From: Planctomycetota bacterium
Lineage (GTDB): Bacteria > Planctomycetota > UBA8742 > UBA2392
Assembly: GCA_015075515.1 (NCBI GenBank)
Contig: JABTUE010000003.1
Coordinates: 248,001 to 312,000, forward strand
Direction of reading: 5' to 3'
DNA: 64,000 nucleotides
A program made the position numbers and the translations under genes. Positions 52,245 to 62,154 of this stretch are shown here, piece by piece (position 1 is the first letter of the stretch; every line of letters begins with the position of its first letter). The notes beneath the pieces were generated by a model. That model was not told the origin of the DNA, did no database searches, and saw nothing but the letters and a program-made list of their open reading frames with translations.

Positions 52245-55200
52245 GCGTTGTCGGGCTTTCTGCGGCGCAGGCCGTTGGCCCACGCCCACAGCGTGGGAAT
52301 CACAAACAGGGTCAGCAGCGTGCTGACACCAAGACCGGAAATGATGGTAATCGCCAGCGGCTTGCGCACCTCGGCGCCCTCGCCGCCGCCCACCAGCAGA
52401 GCCACGCCGTTCTTGAACGAGAACGTCATGCCGCCGATCAGCTTCCAGTCCTTGGGGGCGGTCATGCTGCGGCCCATGCCCTCGACCACCGGCGTCACCA
52501 GCGCGTCAAACCCCGAACCCGCCGCCAGCGCCGCCGGCAGCAGCGGGTCCAGCCACCCGGTCATCGGCAGCAGACCCAGCAGAGTCGTCAGCGTCGTGAT
52601 CGCAATCGGGCGCAGACGGATGCGCGCGGCATTCAGCGCGGCCTCGCGCGGCGCAAACCCGCGGCCGACAAGCTGGTTGGCGTAACTGACCAGAACAATC
52701 GCGTTGTTCACGACAATGCCGGCCAGAACAATCAGGCCCAGCATCACCATGACACTGACCGGCATGCCCAGAATCGCCAGGGCGAACACCACGCCCACGC
52801 CCGCCAGCGGCACGGAAGCCATGATCACCAGCGGATCCAGCAGGCTCTCGAACTGCACGGCCATCACCACGTACACCAGAAACAGCGCCAGCGCCAGCGC
52901 GGCCAGCAGGCTGGCGACACTGCGGGACATTTCCTGGGCCTGGCCGGCAAAGCCGACGTCTGTGTCCTCAAGGTCCACGGCGCCGTCACTCAGGGCCTGC
53001 TGCACGCTGTCGGCCGCGGCGCCCAGCGCCACGCCCGCGGGCTGGGCAAACACGACCACGGCGCGCTGGTTGCCGACGCGGCGGATCTCGCTGGGTCCCT
53101 GCACGGCGCGCAGGTCCGTGCCGCCGCGGGCCAGCACATCGCGCAGCCGCACGTTGGGCGCGACCTGGATTTCGCGCACCTGCTCCAGGCTGCGCTTGTC
53201 GCCGCCCTGAAGCTCTACAAACACCTCCAGGTCTTCGCCCGCGCTGGTGAACTGGGTGCTGACGGCGCCGCCGATCTTGTTGCGCACCTCGCGCGTCACG
53301 GCTTCGGCGCTCAGGTTGTAGCGCTGCAGCGCGTTGCGGTCATAAACCAGTTGAACCTGCGGGCGGCCGGCACTCAGGCTTGAGCGCACATCGGCAAACA
53401 GCGGGCGGCCGTCAGGCCCGGCCATGCCCTTGAGCAGCGTGACCAGGCGGGCGCCCACGCGCGCCAGTTGCAGGGTGTCCGAGCCGCGCACTTCAAGCTC
53501 AAGCCCATTGTCAATGCGCACCAGCGCCGGGGCGCTGAACTCGGCCGAACCCTGAACCAGCGGCATGTCGTCCACGGTCCGGCGCACCGCAGCCTGCACG
53601 GCCGGGGTCACGGCACCGGCATCGGCCGTGGAGCGCAGACCGACCACCAGGCGCGCCACGTGGGTGCCGCGTTCGCGTGTTTCGCCGGCCTGTTGTTCGC
53701 CGCCGGTTTCGACGGTGATGCGGGTGATCATTTCGGCCAGCGCGGGGTCCGCCAGCAGCTTCTCTGTCACGGCGCTGGCGGCGCGATCAGTGTCGGAAAT
53801 CTGGGTGCCTTCAGGCGCGGCAATGTCGGCGTAAAATTCCGCCTGCTTGAAATCCGGCAGCAGTTCGGTCTGAAGCCCGCGCGCCAGCACTGCCGCCAGT
53901 GTCGCCGCCGCCACAGCCAGCCCGGCCACCAGCATCGGCTGGGTCAGCGCCCCGCGCAGCAGAAGCGGGTAGGTGCCCGCCACCACCGTCCACAGCGCCT
54001 CAAACAGCCACGCCGCGGGCTTGAACAGCCAGCGCAGCACAAATGTCAGGCCGCGCCACACAAACCGCGCCGCCAGCACAAACGTGTCCACCAGCGGCAC
54101 CAGCAGCGCCAGCCCCACCATGCCCGCCAGCAGCACCACCACAAACTTGCCGGCGTCAAACACGCGCGGCACGTCTTCAACCGCCGCGCCGGGGCGCCCT
54201 GAAGGCATGCCGCCGCCCGGCCCGCCCGACGCCGGGTCAGTGCCGAACGCGGACAGAATCGCCGCCGGCGTGGCCAGCACCGCAAACACCGCCGCCACAT
54301 GCAGCCCGCGCGCGGCCACCTTCAGCGCGCGCCGCGCGCCACGCGCCTCGCCCGTGCGCAGCGGGTACCCGAACAGCCGGCGCGTAACAGCCCAGGGCGA
54401 AAGCCTGCCCAGCGCGCCAAAACCCAGCCCGAAGAACGCCGGCACCACAAACTGGGCGACAATCAGGCTGGCCAGCAGACTGAACACCACCGTCAGGCTC
54501 AGATCACGGAAGATCTGCCCGGCCACGCCGTCCACAAACACAATCGGAAAGAACACGGCGATCGTGGTCATGGTGCTGGCCAGGATCGCGCCGCCGACCT
54601 CACTGATGCCGCGCACGCTGGCATCCAGCAGGTTGTCGCCTTCTTCACGGCAACGGGCGATGCTTTCCAGAACCACCACGCTGTTGTCCACCAGCATGCC
54701 CACGCCCAGCGCCAGGCCGCCCAGCGACATCAGGTTGAGCGTCACGCCCGCCATCTGCATGGGTATGAAGGTGGTGACAATGCTCAGTGGTATCGCCACG
54801 GCAATCAGCGCCGTGGCCTTGAGCGATCGCAAAAAGAAGAACAGCACCAGCACCGCCAGCAACGCCCCCAGTACGGCACTGGCGGTCACATCATTCACCG
54901 CGTCTTCAATGAAATAGCTCTGGTCGCTGACCACGCGCAGGCCGAAACCGTCGGGCAACTGGTCCACCAGCGCGCGCGGGCCGAAACTGAATCCGCCGCC
55001 ACGCCCCCCGCTGCCCATGCGCATGCCGCCGCGGGTGAATCCGCCCTGGCGCGGGCGGCGTTGCTGCTGCTGGGCCGCGGCTTCGGCCTCGGCGCGCTGC
55101 TGGGCCGTCATTTCCCCGCGCTGTTTGCGCGTTTCCTTCCAGCGCGATTCGCCGTACAGCGCCACCCACACCCGCTGGGCCACCTGCAGAATGTTCGCGT

Positions 55201-56119
55201 CGCCCTCTTTCAGAATCTCCAGCAGCACGCCCTCGCCGGCCTTGCCGCGGGTTTCGTCACCGGCAAAGCGCGTGATCGTGTCGCGTTCCTTGGGCACGGC
55301 CTCGATATCAGCCAATTCCTTCAGCGTCACGCGGCCGCCCTGCTGGGTGGCGATCTCAAGGTCCGCCAGAACCTGCAACGACTCGTAGGTGCTGACGACC
55401 CGCAGAATCACGTCCAGTCCGGCCAGGTTGATCACCCCCGCGCTGGCATCCACACGCGCGGCGCGGATGCGGTCCACCACCTGCTGGGCGGTCAGCCCGT
55501 GGCGGTTCAGGGCGGCCTCGCGCATCGAAACCCGCACCTGGCGCTGCTGGCCGCCCGAAACGCGCACGGCGGCCACACCCTCAATCTTGCTGAGTTCGGG
55601 CTTGAGAATGTCGTCGGCAAAGGCGCGCAGGTCCAAAAGGTCCACGCGCGGGTCGGTGGCGTACAGCATCAGGCGCATGGTCGGGTCCTGCGCCGGGTCG
55701 TAACGCAGAATCTGGGGGCGCTGCACGGCATCGTCGTCAAAGTTGATGCGGTCCAGCCGGTCGCGCACATCGGCCGTGGCCTGCAGCATGTCCGTGCCCC
55801 AGCCGAACTGCAGCACCACGTCGCTGGATTCAGCCCGCGAGATGCTGCCGCGGCTGGTCAACCCGGCAACGTTGCCCAAGCGCTCCTCAATCCGCTGGCT
55901 GACTTTTTCCTCGACTTCGCTGGGGGCCGCGGCCGGATAGGCCGTGCGGATCGTAAGTTGCGGGTATTCCAGGTTCGGCATCAGCGTGGTCTGGAGCTTG
56001 CCCAGCGCCACCGACCCGAACACGACAAACGCCAGCACCACGCACAGCACCGCTACGGGCCGCGTGGTGACAATCTGGAAAAACCGGCTGGGCCGGCGGC
56101 TGGCGGACAATTCCGTCAC
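52241..56119 (-). CDS. RND-family efflux transporter, enlarged
   Basis: Inner-membrane proton-driven exporter of 1292 residues, about 250 longer than AcrB-type pumps. Usual features are present: N-terminal helix, porter domains with LMPNLEYPQLTIRTAYPAA, and TM4 with GGLALGVGMLVDNSVVVLES, whose Asp is part of the proton relay. Extra length comes from a Gln/Arg/Gly-rich low-complexity linker (about 335-385, with RGGMRMGSGGRGGGFSFG) and a long hydrophobic insertion between the two halves (about 590-720), probably with added membrane helices. It starts with GTG preceded by GGGAG. No periplasmic adaptor or TolC-like gene is adjacent. Substrate cannot be told. Confidence 0.9.
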   Translation of the reverse strand: MTELSASRRPSRFFQIVTTRPVAVLCVVLAFVVFGSVALGKLQTTLMPNLEYPQLTIRTAYPAAAPSEVEEKVSQRIEERLGNVAGLTSRGSISRAESSDVVLQFGWGTDMLQATADVRDRLDRINFDDDAVQRPQILRYDPAQDPTMRLMLYATDPRVDLLDLRAFADDILKPELSKIEGVAAVRVSGGQQRQVRVSMREAALNRHGLTAQQVVDRIRAARVDASAGVINLAGLDVILRVVSTYESLQVLADLEIATQQGGRVTLKELADIEAVPKERDTITRFAGDETRGKAGEGVLLEILKEGDANILQVAQRVWVALYGESRWKETRKQRGEMTAQQRAEAEAAAQQQQRRPRQGGFTRGGMRMGSGGRGGGFSFGPRALVDQLPDGFGLRVVSDQSYFIEDAVNDVTASAVLGALLAVLVLFFFLRSLKATALIAVAIPLSIVTTFIPMQMAGVTLNLMSLGGLALGVGMLVDNSVVVLESIARCREEGDNLLDASVRGISEVGGAILASTMTTIAVFFPIVFVDGVAGQIFRDLSLTVVFSLLASLIVAQFVVPAFFGLGFGALGRLSPWAVTRRLFGYPLRTGEARGARRALKVAARGLHVAAVFAVLATPAAILSAFGTDPASGGPGGGMPSGRPGAAVEDVPRVFDAGKFVVVLLAGMVGLALLVPLVDTFVLAARFVWRGLTFVLRWLFKPAAWLFEALWTVVAGTYPLLLRGALTQPMLVAGLAVAAATLAAVLARGLQTELLPDFKQAEFYADIAAPEGTQISDTDRAASAVTEKLLADPALAEMITRITVETGGEQQAGETRERGTHVARLVVGLRSTADAGAVTPAVQAAVRRTVDDMPLVQGSAEFSAPALVRIDNGLELEVRGSDTLQLARVGARLVTLLKGMAGPDGRPLFADVRSSLSAGRPQVQLVYDRNALQRYNLSAEAVTREVRNKIGGAVSTQFTSAGEDLEVFVELQGGDKRSLEQVREIQVAPNVRLRDVLARGGTDLRAVQGPSEIRRVGNQRAVVVFAQPAGVALGAAADSVQQALSDGAVDLEDTDVGFAGQAQEMSRSVASLLAALALALFLVYVVMAVQFESLLDPLVIMASVPLAGVGVVFALAILGMPVSVMVMLGLIVLAGIVVNNAIVLVSYANQLVGRGFAPREAALNAARIRLRPIAITTLTTLLGLLPMTGWLDPLLPAALAAGSGFDALVTPVVEGMGRSMTAPKDWKLIGGMTFSFKNGVALLVGGGEGAEVRKPLAITIISGLGVSTLLTLFVIPTLWAWANGLRRRKPDNA

Positions 56120-56248
56120 GGGTCTCCCGGCTCATTTGTACGTGCCGCGGGCGCGGCCGGGGAGTGGAAAAGCCCGCACCGGGCCTCGCTTGTGCCCCGC
56201 ACGGCAGATGCTAAAACGTCGCCGGCCTTCCACAGGAAAGGTTTGCCG

Positions 56249-58069
56249 ATGGCTGGTGCGCCCACAACGCCGCTTGTGAACATCACGATTGACGGTAAGC
56301 CCTACCAGTTTCCCAAGGGCACAAACCTGTTGATGGCCTGCCTCAAGGCCGAAAACCCGCACAGCGACTACCCCGACCAGAACACCGGCGGCGAGCATTA
56401 CGTGCCGCACTTCTGCTACCACCCCGGCCTGAGTGTTTCCGGCAACTGCCGCATGTGCTTTGTCAAAACCAGGGTCATGGTCAAGCGCGGCGACCAGATG
56501 GTGCCGATGGAGCAGATCACCACCTCGTGCACCAACACCGTGGCCGAAGGACTCGAGGTCTTCACCAAAACGGATGATGTCAAAAAGGTCCGCGCCGGCA
56601 TCATGGACCTTGAACTGATCAACCACCCGCTGGATTGCCCCGAATGCGACAAGGCGGGCGAGTGCGCGCTGCAGGACTACGCCTTTGACCACGGCCACGC
56701 GGCCAGCAAGTTTGACTTTGAAAAGGTCAAGGCGCACATCAAGCCCTTGAGCGACAAGATCACAATCTGGGGCACGCGCTGCATCCAGTGTTCGCGCTGC
56801 ATCCGCGTGGCCGACGAAATCAGCGGCACCAGCGAACTGTGCTTTGTCAACCGCGGCGATCACACCGTGATTGACATCTTTCCGGGCAAGCCGATCGCCA
56901 ACGATCTTTCGCTGAACACGGTCGAGGTCTGCCCCGTCGGCGCGCTGAAGAACCGCGACTTTCTGTACACCGCGCGCGTCTGGAACCTGGACGAAATGCC
57001 CGGCGTCTGCGGCCTGTGCGCCAAGGGCTGCAACATCCGCGTGGACAGCCTGAAGAACGAAGTCGCGCGCGTGATGGCCCGCGAAAACCCCAAGGTCAAC
57101 GACTTCTGGGTCTGCGACGCGGGCCGGCTGGATTTCAAGTGGATCAACAGCCCCCGCCGCATGGACCGCCCGCGCACCCGCGCCGGACTGGTAAGCTGGG
57201 ACGCCGGCTATGCCGCCGCCACCGAGGCACTGCGCAAGGCCGCGGCCGACCCGGCCAAAGCGTGGGCCCTGGCCGGCGCGGCCATGACCAACGAGGAACT
57301 GTTTCTGTTCCGCAAACTGGTCAAGGACCGCCTGGGCATCAGCAACATTGCCGTGATGGCCCAGCCGGACCGGGCGCCGATCAACTACCCGAAGTTCAAG
57401 GCGCCCGCCGACGCCAACCCCAACCGCGCCGGCGCGGCCATATTGCTGGGTGTGCAGAACGCCGAGGAAAGCATCAAGGCCTTCGCCGAGGCCTGCGGCC
57501 GCGGCGAGGTTGAACACGTGCTGGTGTGGGCCGCCATGCCGCAGGGTATGGACAGGCTGTCTGACGTCACGCGCGCTTTGGCGGGCGAAAAGGTCGGCAA
57601 CATCGTGGCGGTTGACTTTGCAACCAGCATGCTGACCGAGCTTGCCCATGTGGTGCTGGCGGCCACGACGCATGTCGAAACCGCCGGAAGCTGGATCAAC
57701 CACACCATGCTGCTTCAGGCATTCCGCCCGGCGCTGCCGTACCCGCGCGAGGGCCGCATCGGCACAGAGATACTGCAAGAGCTGCTGTTCCGCCTGGGCG
57801 AGACAGCCACCGAACTGCAGCCCGCCGGCGCCACGCCGATTGTGCGGCCCGCCGATCCCTACCGCCGCGAAGCCGTCCAGCGCGGCTGGGAAGGCAGCAG
57901 CACCGTGCCGGTGTTTGCCGGCCGCGGCGAAGTCGCCGTGGAGGCCAAACCGCGCAAGATGATTCTGAGCCCGGCGGCGGTGTTTGACCAGCTTGCCGCC
58001 GAGGTGCCGCAATTTGCCGGCCACAGTCACCTGAGCCTGATCCGGCAAAAAGGCGCCAGTCTGGTCTGA
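56249..58069 (+). CDS. nuoG: NADH-quinone oxidoreductase subunit G
   Basis: Iron-sulfur subunit of 606 residues of respiratory complex I. Cluster ligands are visible: [2Fe-2S] Cys56, Cys67, Cys70 and Cys94; a His-Cys [4Fe-4S] site at His126, Cys130, Cys133 and Cys139; a second at Cys178, Cys181, Cys184 and Cys228; and an N7-like site at Cys254, Cys257, Cys261 and about Cys289. The C-terminal molybdopterin-like domain (about 300-600) is shortened and has lost cofactor motifs, as usual in NuoG. AGGAAAGG precedes the ATG at 56249. No other nuo gene is in the window, so it stands apart from the complex I operon. Confidence 0.92.
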   Translation: MAGAPTTPLVNITIDGKPYQFPKGTNLLMACLKAENPHSDYPDQNTGGEHYVPHFCYHPGLSVSGNCRMCFVKTRVMVKRGDQMVPMEQITTSCTNTVAEGLEVFTKTDDVKKVRAGIMDLELINHPLDCPECDKAGECALQDYAFDHGHAASKFDFEKVKAHIKPLSDKITIWGTRCIQCSRCIRVADEISGTSELCFVNRGDHTVIDIFPGKPIANDLSLNTVEVCPVGALKNRDFLYTARVWNLDEMPGVCGLCAKGCNIRVDSLKNEVARVMARENPKVNDFWVCDAGRLDFKWINSPRRMDRPRTRAGLVSWDAGYAAATEALRKAAADPAKAWALAGAAMTNEELFLFRKLVKDRLGISNIAVMAQPDRAPINYPKFKAPADANPNRAGAAILLGVQNAEESIKAFAEACGRGEVEHVLVWAAMPQGMDRLSDVTRALAGEKVGNIVAVDFATSMLTELAHVVLAATTHVETAGSWINHTMLLQAFRPALPYPREGRIGTEILQELLFRLGETATELQPAGATPIVRPADPYRREAVQRGWEGSSTVPVFAGRGEVAVEAKPRKMILSPAAVFDQLAAEVPQFAGHSHLSLIRQKGASLV

Positions 58070-58078
58070 CGCGGCCCC

Positions 58079-60307
58079 TCACGTTGCCACGCGCGTGAAC
58101 TTGAGCAGCCGCGAGATGCGGTCAATCACCACTGTCAGCAGGATGATCACGATCAGGTTCGTGGCCGCTTTCTCGTAATGGAAGTGCTCGAAGTTGAAGC
58201 TGAACAGAAAGCCCAGCCCCACGCTGCCGATGATGCCCAGCACCACGCCGGCCCGCACGTTGCTTTCCAACTGAAAGAACGAGTAGGTCATCCAGTCGCG
58301 CCACGAATGCGGCACGGCCGAATAGCCGAAACAGGCCATGCGCGAACCGGCAAAAGCCTGTTCAAAGCGCCGGTACGGAATGTTGTCCACCGTTTCGCCG
58401 AACACGCGCACCAGCACCCCCATGCTGTGAATCGCGATCGCAAAAGCACCGGCCACAACACCCATGCCGAAGAAGGCCACAAAGAACATCGCCCACATGA
58501 CCTCCGGTATGGCACGCGAGGTCAGCGCCACGCAGCGCGACAGAACGGCCTGTGTCCAGCGCAGGACACGCTGGAAAACGCCGGGCGATTCACCGGTGAA
58601 CCGGTGCGGCTCAAGCTGGAACGCCACCGAATGCGGGTAACACAGCAGCATCGCCGCCAGCACGCCCATCAGCGTGCCGACAATCGCCATGCCCACCGGG
58701 ATTAGCGCGCTGCGCAGCGAAACCGGCAGCGCGCCGGGCTCGACCTTGGCGGCGCGGTAGTAATCCGTGCTGTGGGCGCGGTCAATCACCGGCGCGCGCC
58801 GCCGCATGAACGGCGCCAGGTCTTCGTCCTTGCGCGCCGGGCCGAAACTGGATTCTTCAATCGCGCCGATGTCAGCCTCGCCGCGCGCCACCAGCAGCAT
58901 GGTTTCCTTGTCGCTGGCGGTCACAACCACGCTGGCAAACACTTCTTCCAGCGGCCTGCCGGTCAGATTTTCCAGATAGGTGCGCGGGCCGTCGTGGCTG
59001 GGTTCGTGCGACACCGGGCCCAGCGCCAGACGTTTGCCGGCCAGCCCTCTGGCGAAAATTTCGGGGTTCTTGACGCTTTCGGCGTCCTTCATGGCGTCGT
59101 CCCACTGGCCGACGCGGCCGATGAAGTGCGACTTGACCAGCGCGCCTTCGCGCCGTACCTGCCAGCCCAGTTCGGGGTGCAGCAGGCGCTCAAAGAACGC
59201 CATGTGACGCCAGCCGCCAGGCTCGAACAGTTGCAGCAGGCGCTGAAGCTGCGGCTCGCGCACGGTACGGTGCGGCACGCTCTGGTACCACAGCGACCAG
59301 ATCACCAGCACCAGCGCAAACCCGACACCGCCCCACTTGCGCGCCAGTTGCCAGCCCAGGCTGTTGCGCACCACAGCACGCGGGTGGTTGGGGTCGTGGC
59401 GCAACTGGCGGCGGATGAAGTTGGCGGCCAGGTCGGCGCCAAGCGTGAGCGCCAGCGTGAACAGCACCATCGTGGCCACGCGGTCGAACTCGCCGTAATC
59501 AATGCGCAGCTTGATTTCGGCGCCGACGCCGCCGCCGCCGACCACGCCGATCACGGCGGCGTTGCGGATGGCGCATTCGGCGCGCATCAGCGTGTAACTC
59601 AACATGCTGCGCGACGACAGCGGTCGGATGCCGTACAGAAAGGTGCGCAGCCGTCCCGCGCCCACGGCGCGCACAGATTCATAGCGACGCGGGTCAATGC
59701 TGTCCCAGATTTCACTGTAGATCTTGCCCAGAATGCCCGTGACGCTGACGGCAAGCGCCAGCGTTCCGGTCATGGGCCCGATGCCCAGCAACGGCACCAG
59801 CAGCACCGCCCACGCGAAATCCGGCACCGCGCGCAGAATGTCCAGAATGAAACGGCACAGGCTGCACAGCGCCGCGCTGGGGCTGCGCAGCGGAAACCAG
59901 CGCAGCCACTTCGGCCCGCGCTCTTCGCCCACGCACACCGCCCGCGAAGCGCCCAGCGCCAGCAGATACGCCAGCACAATGGCAATCGCCGTTCCCAGCA
60001 GCGCCGACGACAGCGTCTGGCCGGTAAGCTCAATCGCGCGCCCGATGTAGCCTTCTTCGCCGGTGGAAAGGTCGGGGTTGCCAAAGCCGGCCACAAAATC
60101 CTTCACCCGGCGCATGCCCGTGGCAAAGCGGTCCGGGTCGGTGAAACTGGAAAAATCCCACACGCTGCGGTCGAACGTGGTCGGGTCGGCCTCGTTCAGG
60201 TCCACGGCAAAGAAGCTGAGATACACCAGCAGCAGCACCACGCCGATAGCCACAAAGTGGCCCAGGGGGCGACGTCTGGCGTAACGTTGCAGCGCCGGGG
60301 TGCTCAT
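58079..60307 (-). CDS. phnE: Phosphonate-type ABC permease, two PhnE units in one chain
   Basis: Protein of 742 residues formed by two permease domains. Each has a PhnE-type EAA loop: YESVRAVGAGRLRTFLYGI in the first half and RRFEQAFAGSRMACFGYS in the second. Between them (about 370-500) is a soluble stretch, probably periplasmic, with TMLLVARGEADIGAIEESSF, which resembles part of a PhnD-type binding protein. A single polypeptide would thus supply both permease subunits. The start at 60307 overlaps the stop of phnC by ATGA. Substrate could be phosphonate, phosphite or a related oxyanion; no C-P lyase genes are near. Confidence 0.87.
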   Translation of the reverse strand: MSTPALQRYARRRPLGHFVAIGVVLLLVYLSFFAVDLNEADPTTFDRSVWDFSSFTDPDRFATGMRRVKDFVAGFGNPDLSTGEEGYIGRAIELTGQTLSSALLGTAIAIVLAYLLALGASRAVCVGEERGPKWLRWFPLRSPSAALCSLCRFILDILRAVPDFAWAVLLVPLLGIGPMTGTLALAVSVTGILGKIYSEIWDSIDPRRYESVRAVGAGRLRTFLYGIRPLSSRSMLSYTLMRAECAIRNAAVIGVVGGGGVGAEIKLRIDYGEFDRVATMVLFTLALTLGADLAANFIRRQLRHDPNHPRAVVRNSLGWQLARKWGGVGFALVLVIWSLWYQSVPHRTVREPQLQRLLQLFEPGGWRHMAFFERLLHPELGWQVRREGALVKSHFIGRVGQWDDAMKDAESVKNPEIFARGLAGKRLALGPVSHEPSHDGPRTYLENLTGRPLEEVFASVVVTASDKETMLLVARGEADIGAIEESSFGPARKDEDLAPFMRRRAPVIDRAHSTDYYRAAKVEPGALPVSLRSALIPVGMAIVGTLMGVLAAMLLCYPHSVAFQLEPHRFTGESPGVFQRVLRWTQAVLSRCVALTSRAIPEVMWAMFFVAFFGMGVVAGAFAIAIHSMGVLVRVFGETVDNIPYRRFEQAFAGSRMACFGYSAVPHSWRDWMTYSFFQLESNVRAGVVLGIIGSVGLGFLFSFNFEHFHYEKAATNLIVIILLTVVIDRISRLLKFTRVAT

Positions 60308-61134
60308 GGCGCTGCCCCCGGCAGCCATTCGCTGACGTGCAGGTCGCGGTATTCGGCGCCGTACAGCTCGCGCAGTTTTTCGGCATCCAGGTCTTCAGGC
60401 CGGCCGTCAAAGAACACCCGGCCCTCGCGCAGGGCAATCACGCGCTCGAAGTTGCCGCGCAGCAGGTCCAACGTGTGCAGGTTCACAAGCAGCGTCGCGC
60501 CGCCCTTGCGCGCCACGCGGATCAGCAGCCCGATCACTTCGCGGCCCAGGCGCACATCAAGCTGGCTGACCGGTTCGTCGGCCAGAATTGCGCGCGGGTT
60601 CTGCACCAGCAGCCGCGCGATCGCCACACGCTGCTGCTGGCCGCCCGAAAGCTCGCCGGGCATGGCCCACAGCTTGTCCTCGATTTCCACCTCGCGCAGT
60701 GCGGCGCGGGCGTGTTCGAGTTGCAGCGGCCAGAACAGCGAAAACAGCGCCTGCGGCAGCCACCAGTGCCCCAGCCGGCCCATCAGCACGTTGTGCACCA
60801 CGCGCAGGTGCGGCACCAGGTTGTCGTTCTGGTAAATCACGCCGATGTCGCGGCGCAGGGCCCGCAGCCGCCGCCCGCGCAGCCGCTGTGTGTCATGGCC
60901 CAGAGACACCACGCGCCCGGCGGTCGGAAACAGAAACGCCGAAAGCAGCCGGAACAGCGTGGTCTTGCCGGCGCCGCTGGGCCCGATCACGGCCACCGTC
61001 TGGCCGGCTCCGATGGACAGGTTCAGGTCGCGCAGCACGTCGTTGCGGCCAAAACTCCGCGTCACACCCTGGATCACAAACGCGTCAGCGGGTGGGGTCG
61101 AAACAGCCGGCGGGGTTTGCAGCGGCGCGTCCAT
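60304..61134 (-). CDS. phnC: Phosphonate-type ABC transporter ATP-binding protein
   Basis: ATPase of 276 residues from the ATG at 61134. The P-loop is GPSGAGKTTL (about 51-60), then the Q-loop GVIYQNDNLVP, signature LSGGQQQRVAIARL and Walker B AILADEPVSQLD. It powers the double permease downstream. A possible ATG 51 bases upstream (61185) would put the intercistronic hairpin inside the gene and is less likely. It overlaps phnE by four bases. Confidence 0.92.
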   Translation of the reverse strand: MDAPLQTPPAVSTPPADAFVIQGVTRSFGRNDVLRDLNLSIGAGQTVAVIGPSGAGKTTLFRLLSAFLFPTAGRVVSLGHDTQRLRGRRLRALRRDIGVIYQNDNLVPHLRVVHNVLMGRLGHWWLPQALFSLFWPLQLEHARAALREVEIEDKLWAMPGELSGGQQQRVAIARLLVQNPRAILADEPVSQLDVRLGREVIGLLIRVARKGGATLLVNLHTLDLLRGNFERVIALREGRVFFDGRPEDLDAEKLRELYGAEYRDLHVSEWLPGAAP

Positions 61135-61143
61135 AACGGAATT

Positions 61144-61167
61144 GGGGGCGCAGTGATCTGCGCCCCC
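61144..61167 (-). promoter_or_regulatory. Intercistronic hairpin between phnD and phnC
   Basis: A perfect 10-bp stem, GGGGGCGCAG/CTGCGCCCCC, with a 4-base loop. On the minus strand no T-run follows, so it is more likely an mRNA-stabilising or partial-attenuation hairpin that keeps the binding protein more abundant than the ATPase and permease. Confidence 0.65.
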
Positions 61168-61191
61168 GGTTTTAACCGCAATCACTTCCGG

Positions 61192-62154
61192 TTAGCCAAC
61201 GTCAACACCGGCCTCAAGAATCTTCTTGATGCCGTCCCACATGCTCTTTTCGCACTCCACGTACTTGCCGTCCTTGATGCCCCAGGCGGCCAGGATCTTC
61301 TGGTCTTCGGGGTTCTTGGAGTCGAGACCGAGGAAAAAGTCCTTGATCTTCTTGATGTTCTCGGCGCCGATGCGGTCATTGGCCATCCAGACGTAATCGG
61401 CGTAGAACGGGGTGGTGTAGATCAGTTCGCACTTTTCCTTGGCCTTGGCCAGATCATCCTTGGCGTTGTCCCAGTTCTTGTAGTTCATGGCGCCAACGTG
61501 GGCCGTGCCGGCGGCCACGTTCTTGAGCGTGTTGTCGTGGTTGCCGCTGTAGGCCACGTTCTTGAACACGTCTTCGGGCTTTTCGCCGGTCTGGTCCTGG
61601 AAGAAGTGGCGCGGCATCACGTGGCCGCTGGTGCTGCTCTTGCTGCCAAAGGTGAAGTTCAGACCCTCGGCCTTGGCGGCCAGTTCCTTCAGGTCCTTGA
61701 CCGGGCCGATCTTGGCTTCCTTGTTGGCGATGAAGTAGCTCTTGTACTTCAGGTCGGCGTCGCGGCAGGCAATCAGGGTGCAGCCCTTTTTGGCTTCGTC
61801 CATCTTCTTCATCGCCTGCACGCAGGTGACGCCGCCGTACCACACCAGTTCAAGCTGGTCGGTCGCCATGCCGGTGACACAGGCGGCGTAGTCCTGCTGG
61901 GGCATGAACTTGACCGGAATACCCAGCACCTTGGTCAGGCGGTCGGCAATCAGGTTGCAGTTTTCCTCGATCTTCTTGGCGTCCGAATCCGGAATGCTGG
62001 TGATGCGGATTTCCTTAATTTCGGCGGCCTTGGCCTGCATCGGCTGCGGGCCGCTGTGGCGCGCGCCTTCTTCGGCCACAGAAACCGTCGAGGCCGCAAA
62101 CACGGCACCCATTGCCAGCAGGAACTTCAGTGATGCAAACGTTCTCTTGAGCAT
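61192..62154 (-). CDS. phnD: Phosphonate-type periplasmic binding protein
   Basis: Secreted binding protein of 320 residues with a signal peptide (about 1-27). It has the PhnD-family blocks LGIPVKFMPQQDYAACV, LELVWYGGVT and the ligand-binding FGSKSSTSGHVMP, followed by HVGAMNYKNWD. It captures a phosphonate or similar oxyanion and delivers it to the PhnE-PhnC transporter encoded downstream. GGAGAGGAC precedes the ATG at 62154. It is first in the operon and followed by a stabilising hairpin. Confidence 0.92.
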   Translation of the reverse strand: MLKRTFASLKFLLAMGAVFAASTVSVAEEGARHSGPQPMQAKAAEIKEIRITSIPDSDAKKIEENCNLIADRLTKVLGIPVKFMPQQDYAACVTGMATDQLELVWYGGVTCVQAMKKMDEAKKGCTLIACRDADLKYKSYFIANKEAKIGPVKDLKELAAKAEGLNFTFGSKSSTSGHVMPRHFFQDQTGEKPEDVFKNVAYSGNHDNTLKNVAAGTAHVGAMNYKNWDNAKDDLAKAKEKCELIYTTPFYADYVWMANDRIGAENIKKIKDFFLGLDSKNPEDQKILAAWGIKDGKYVECEKSMWDGIKKILEAGVDVG

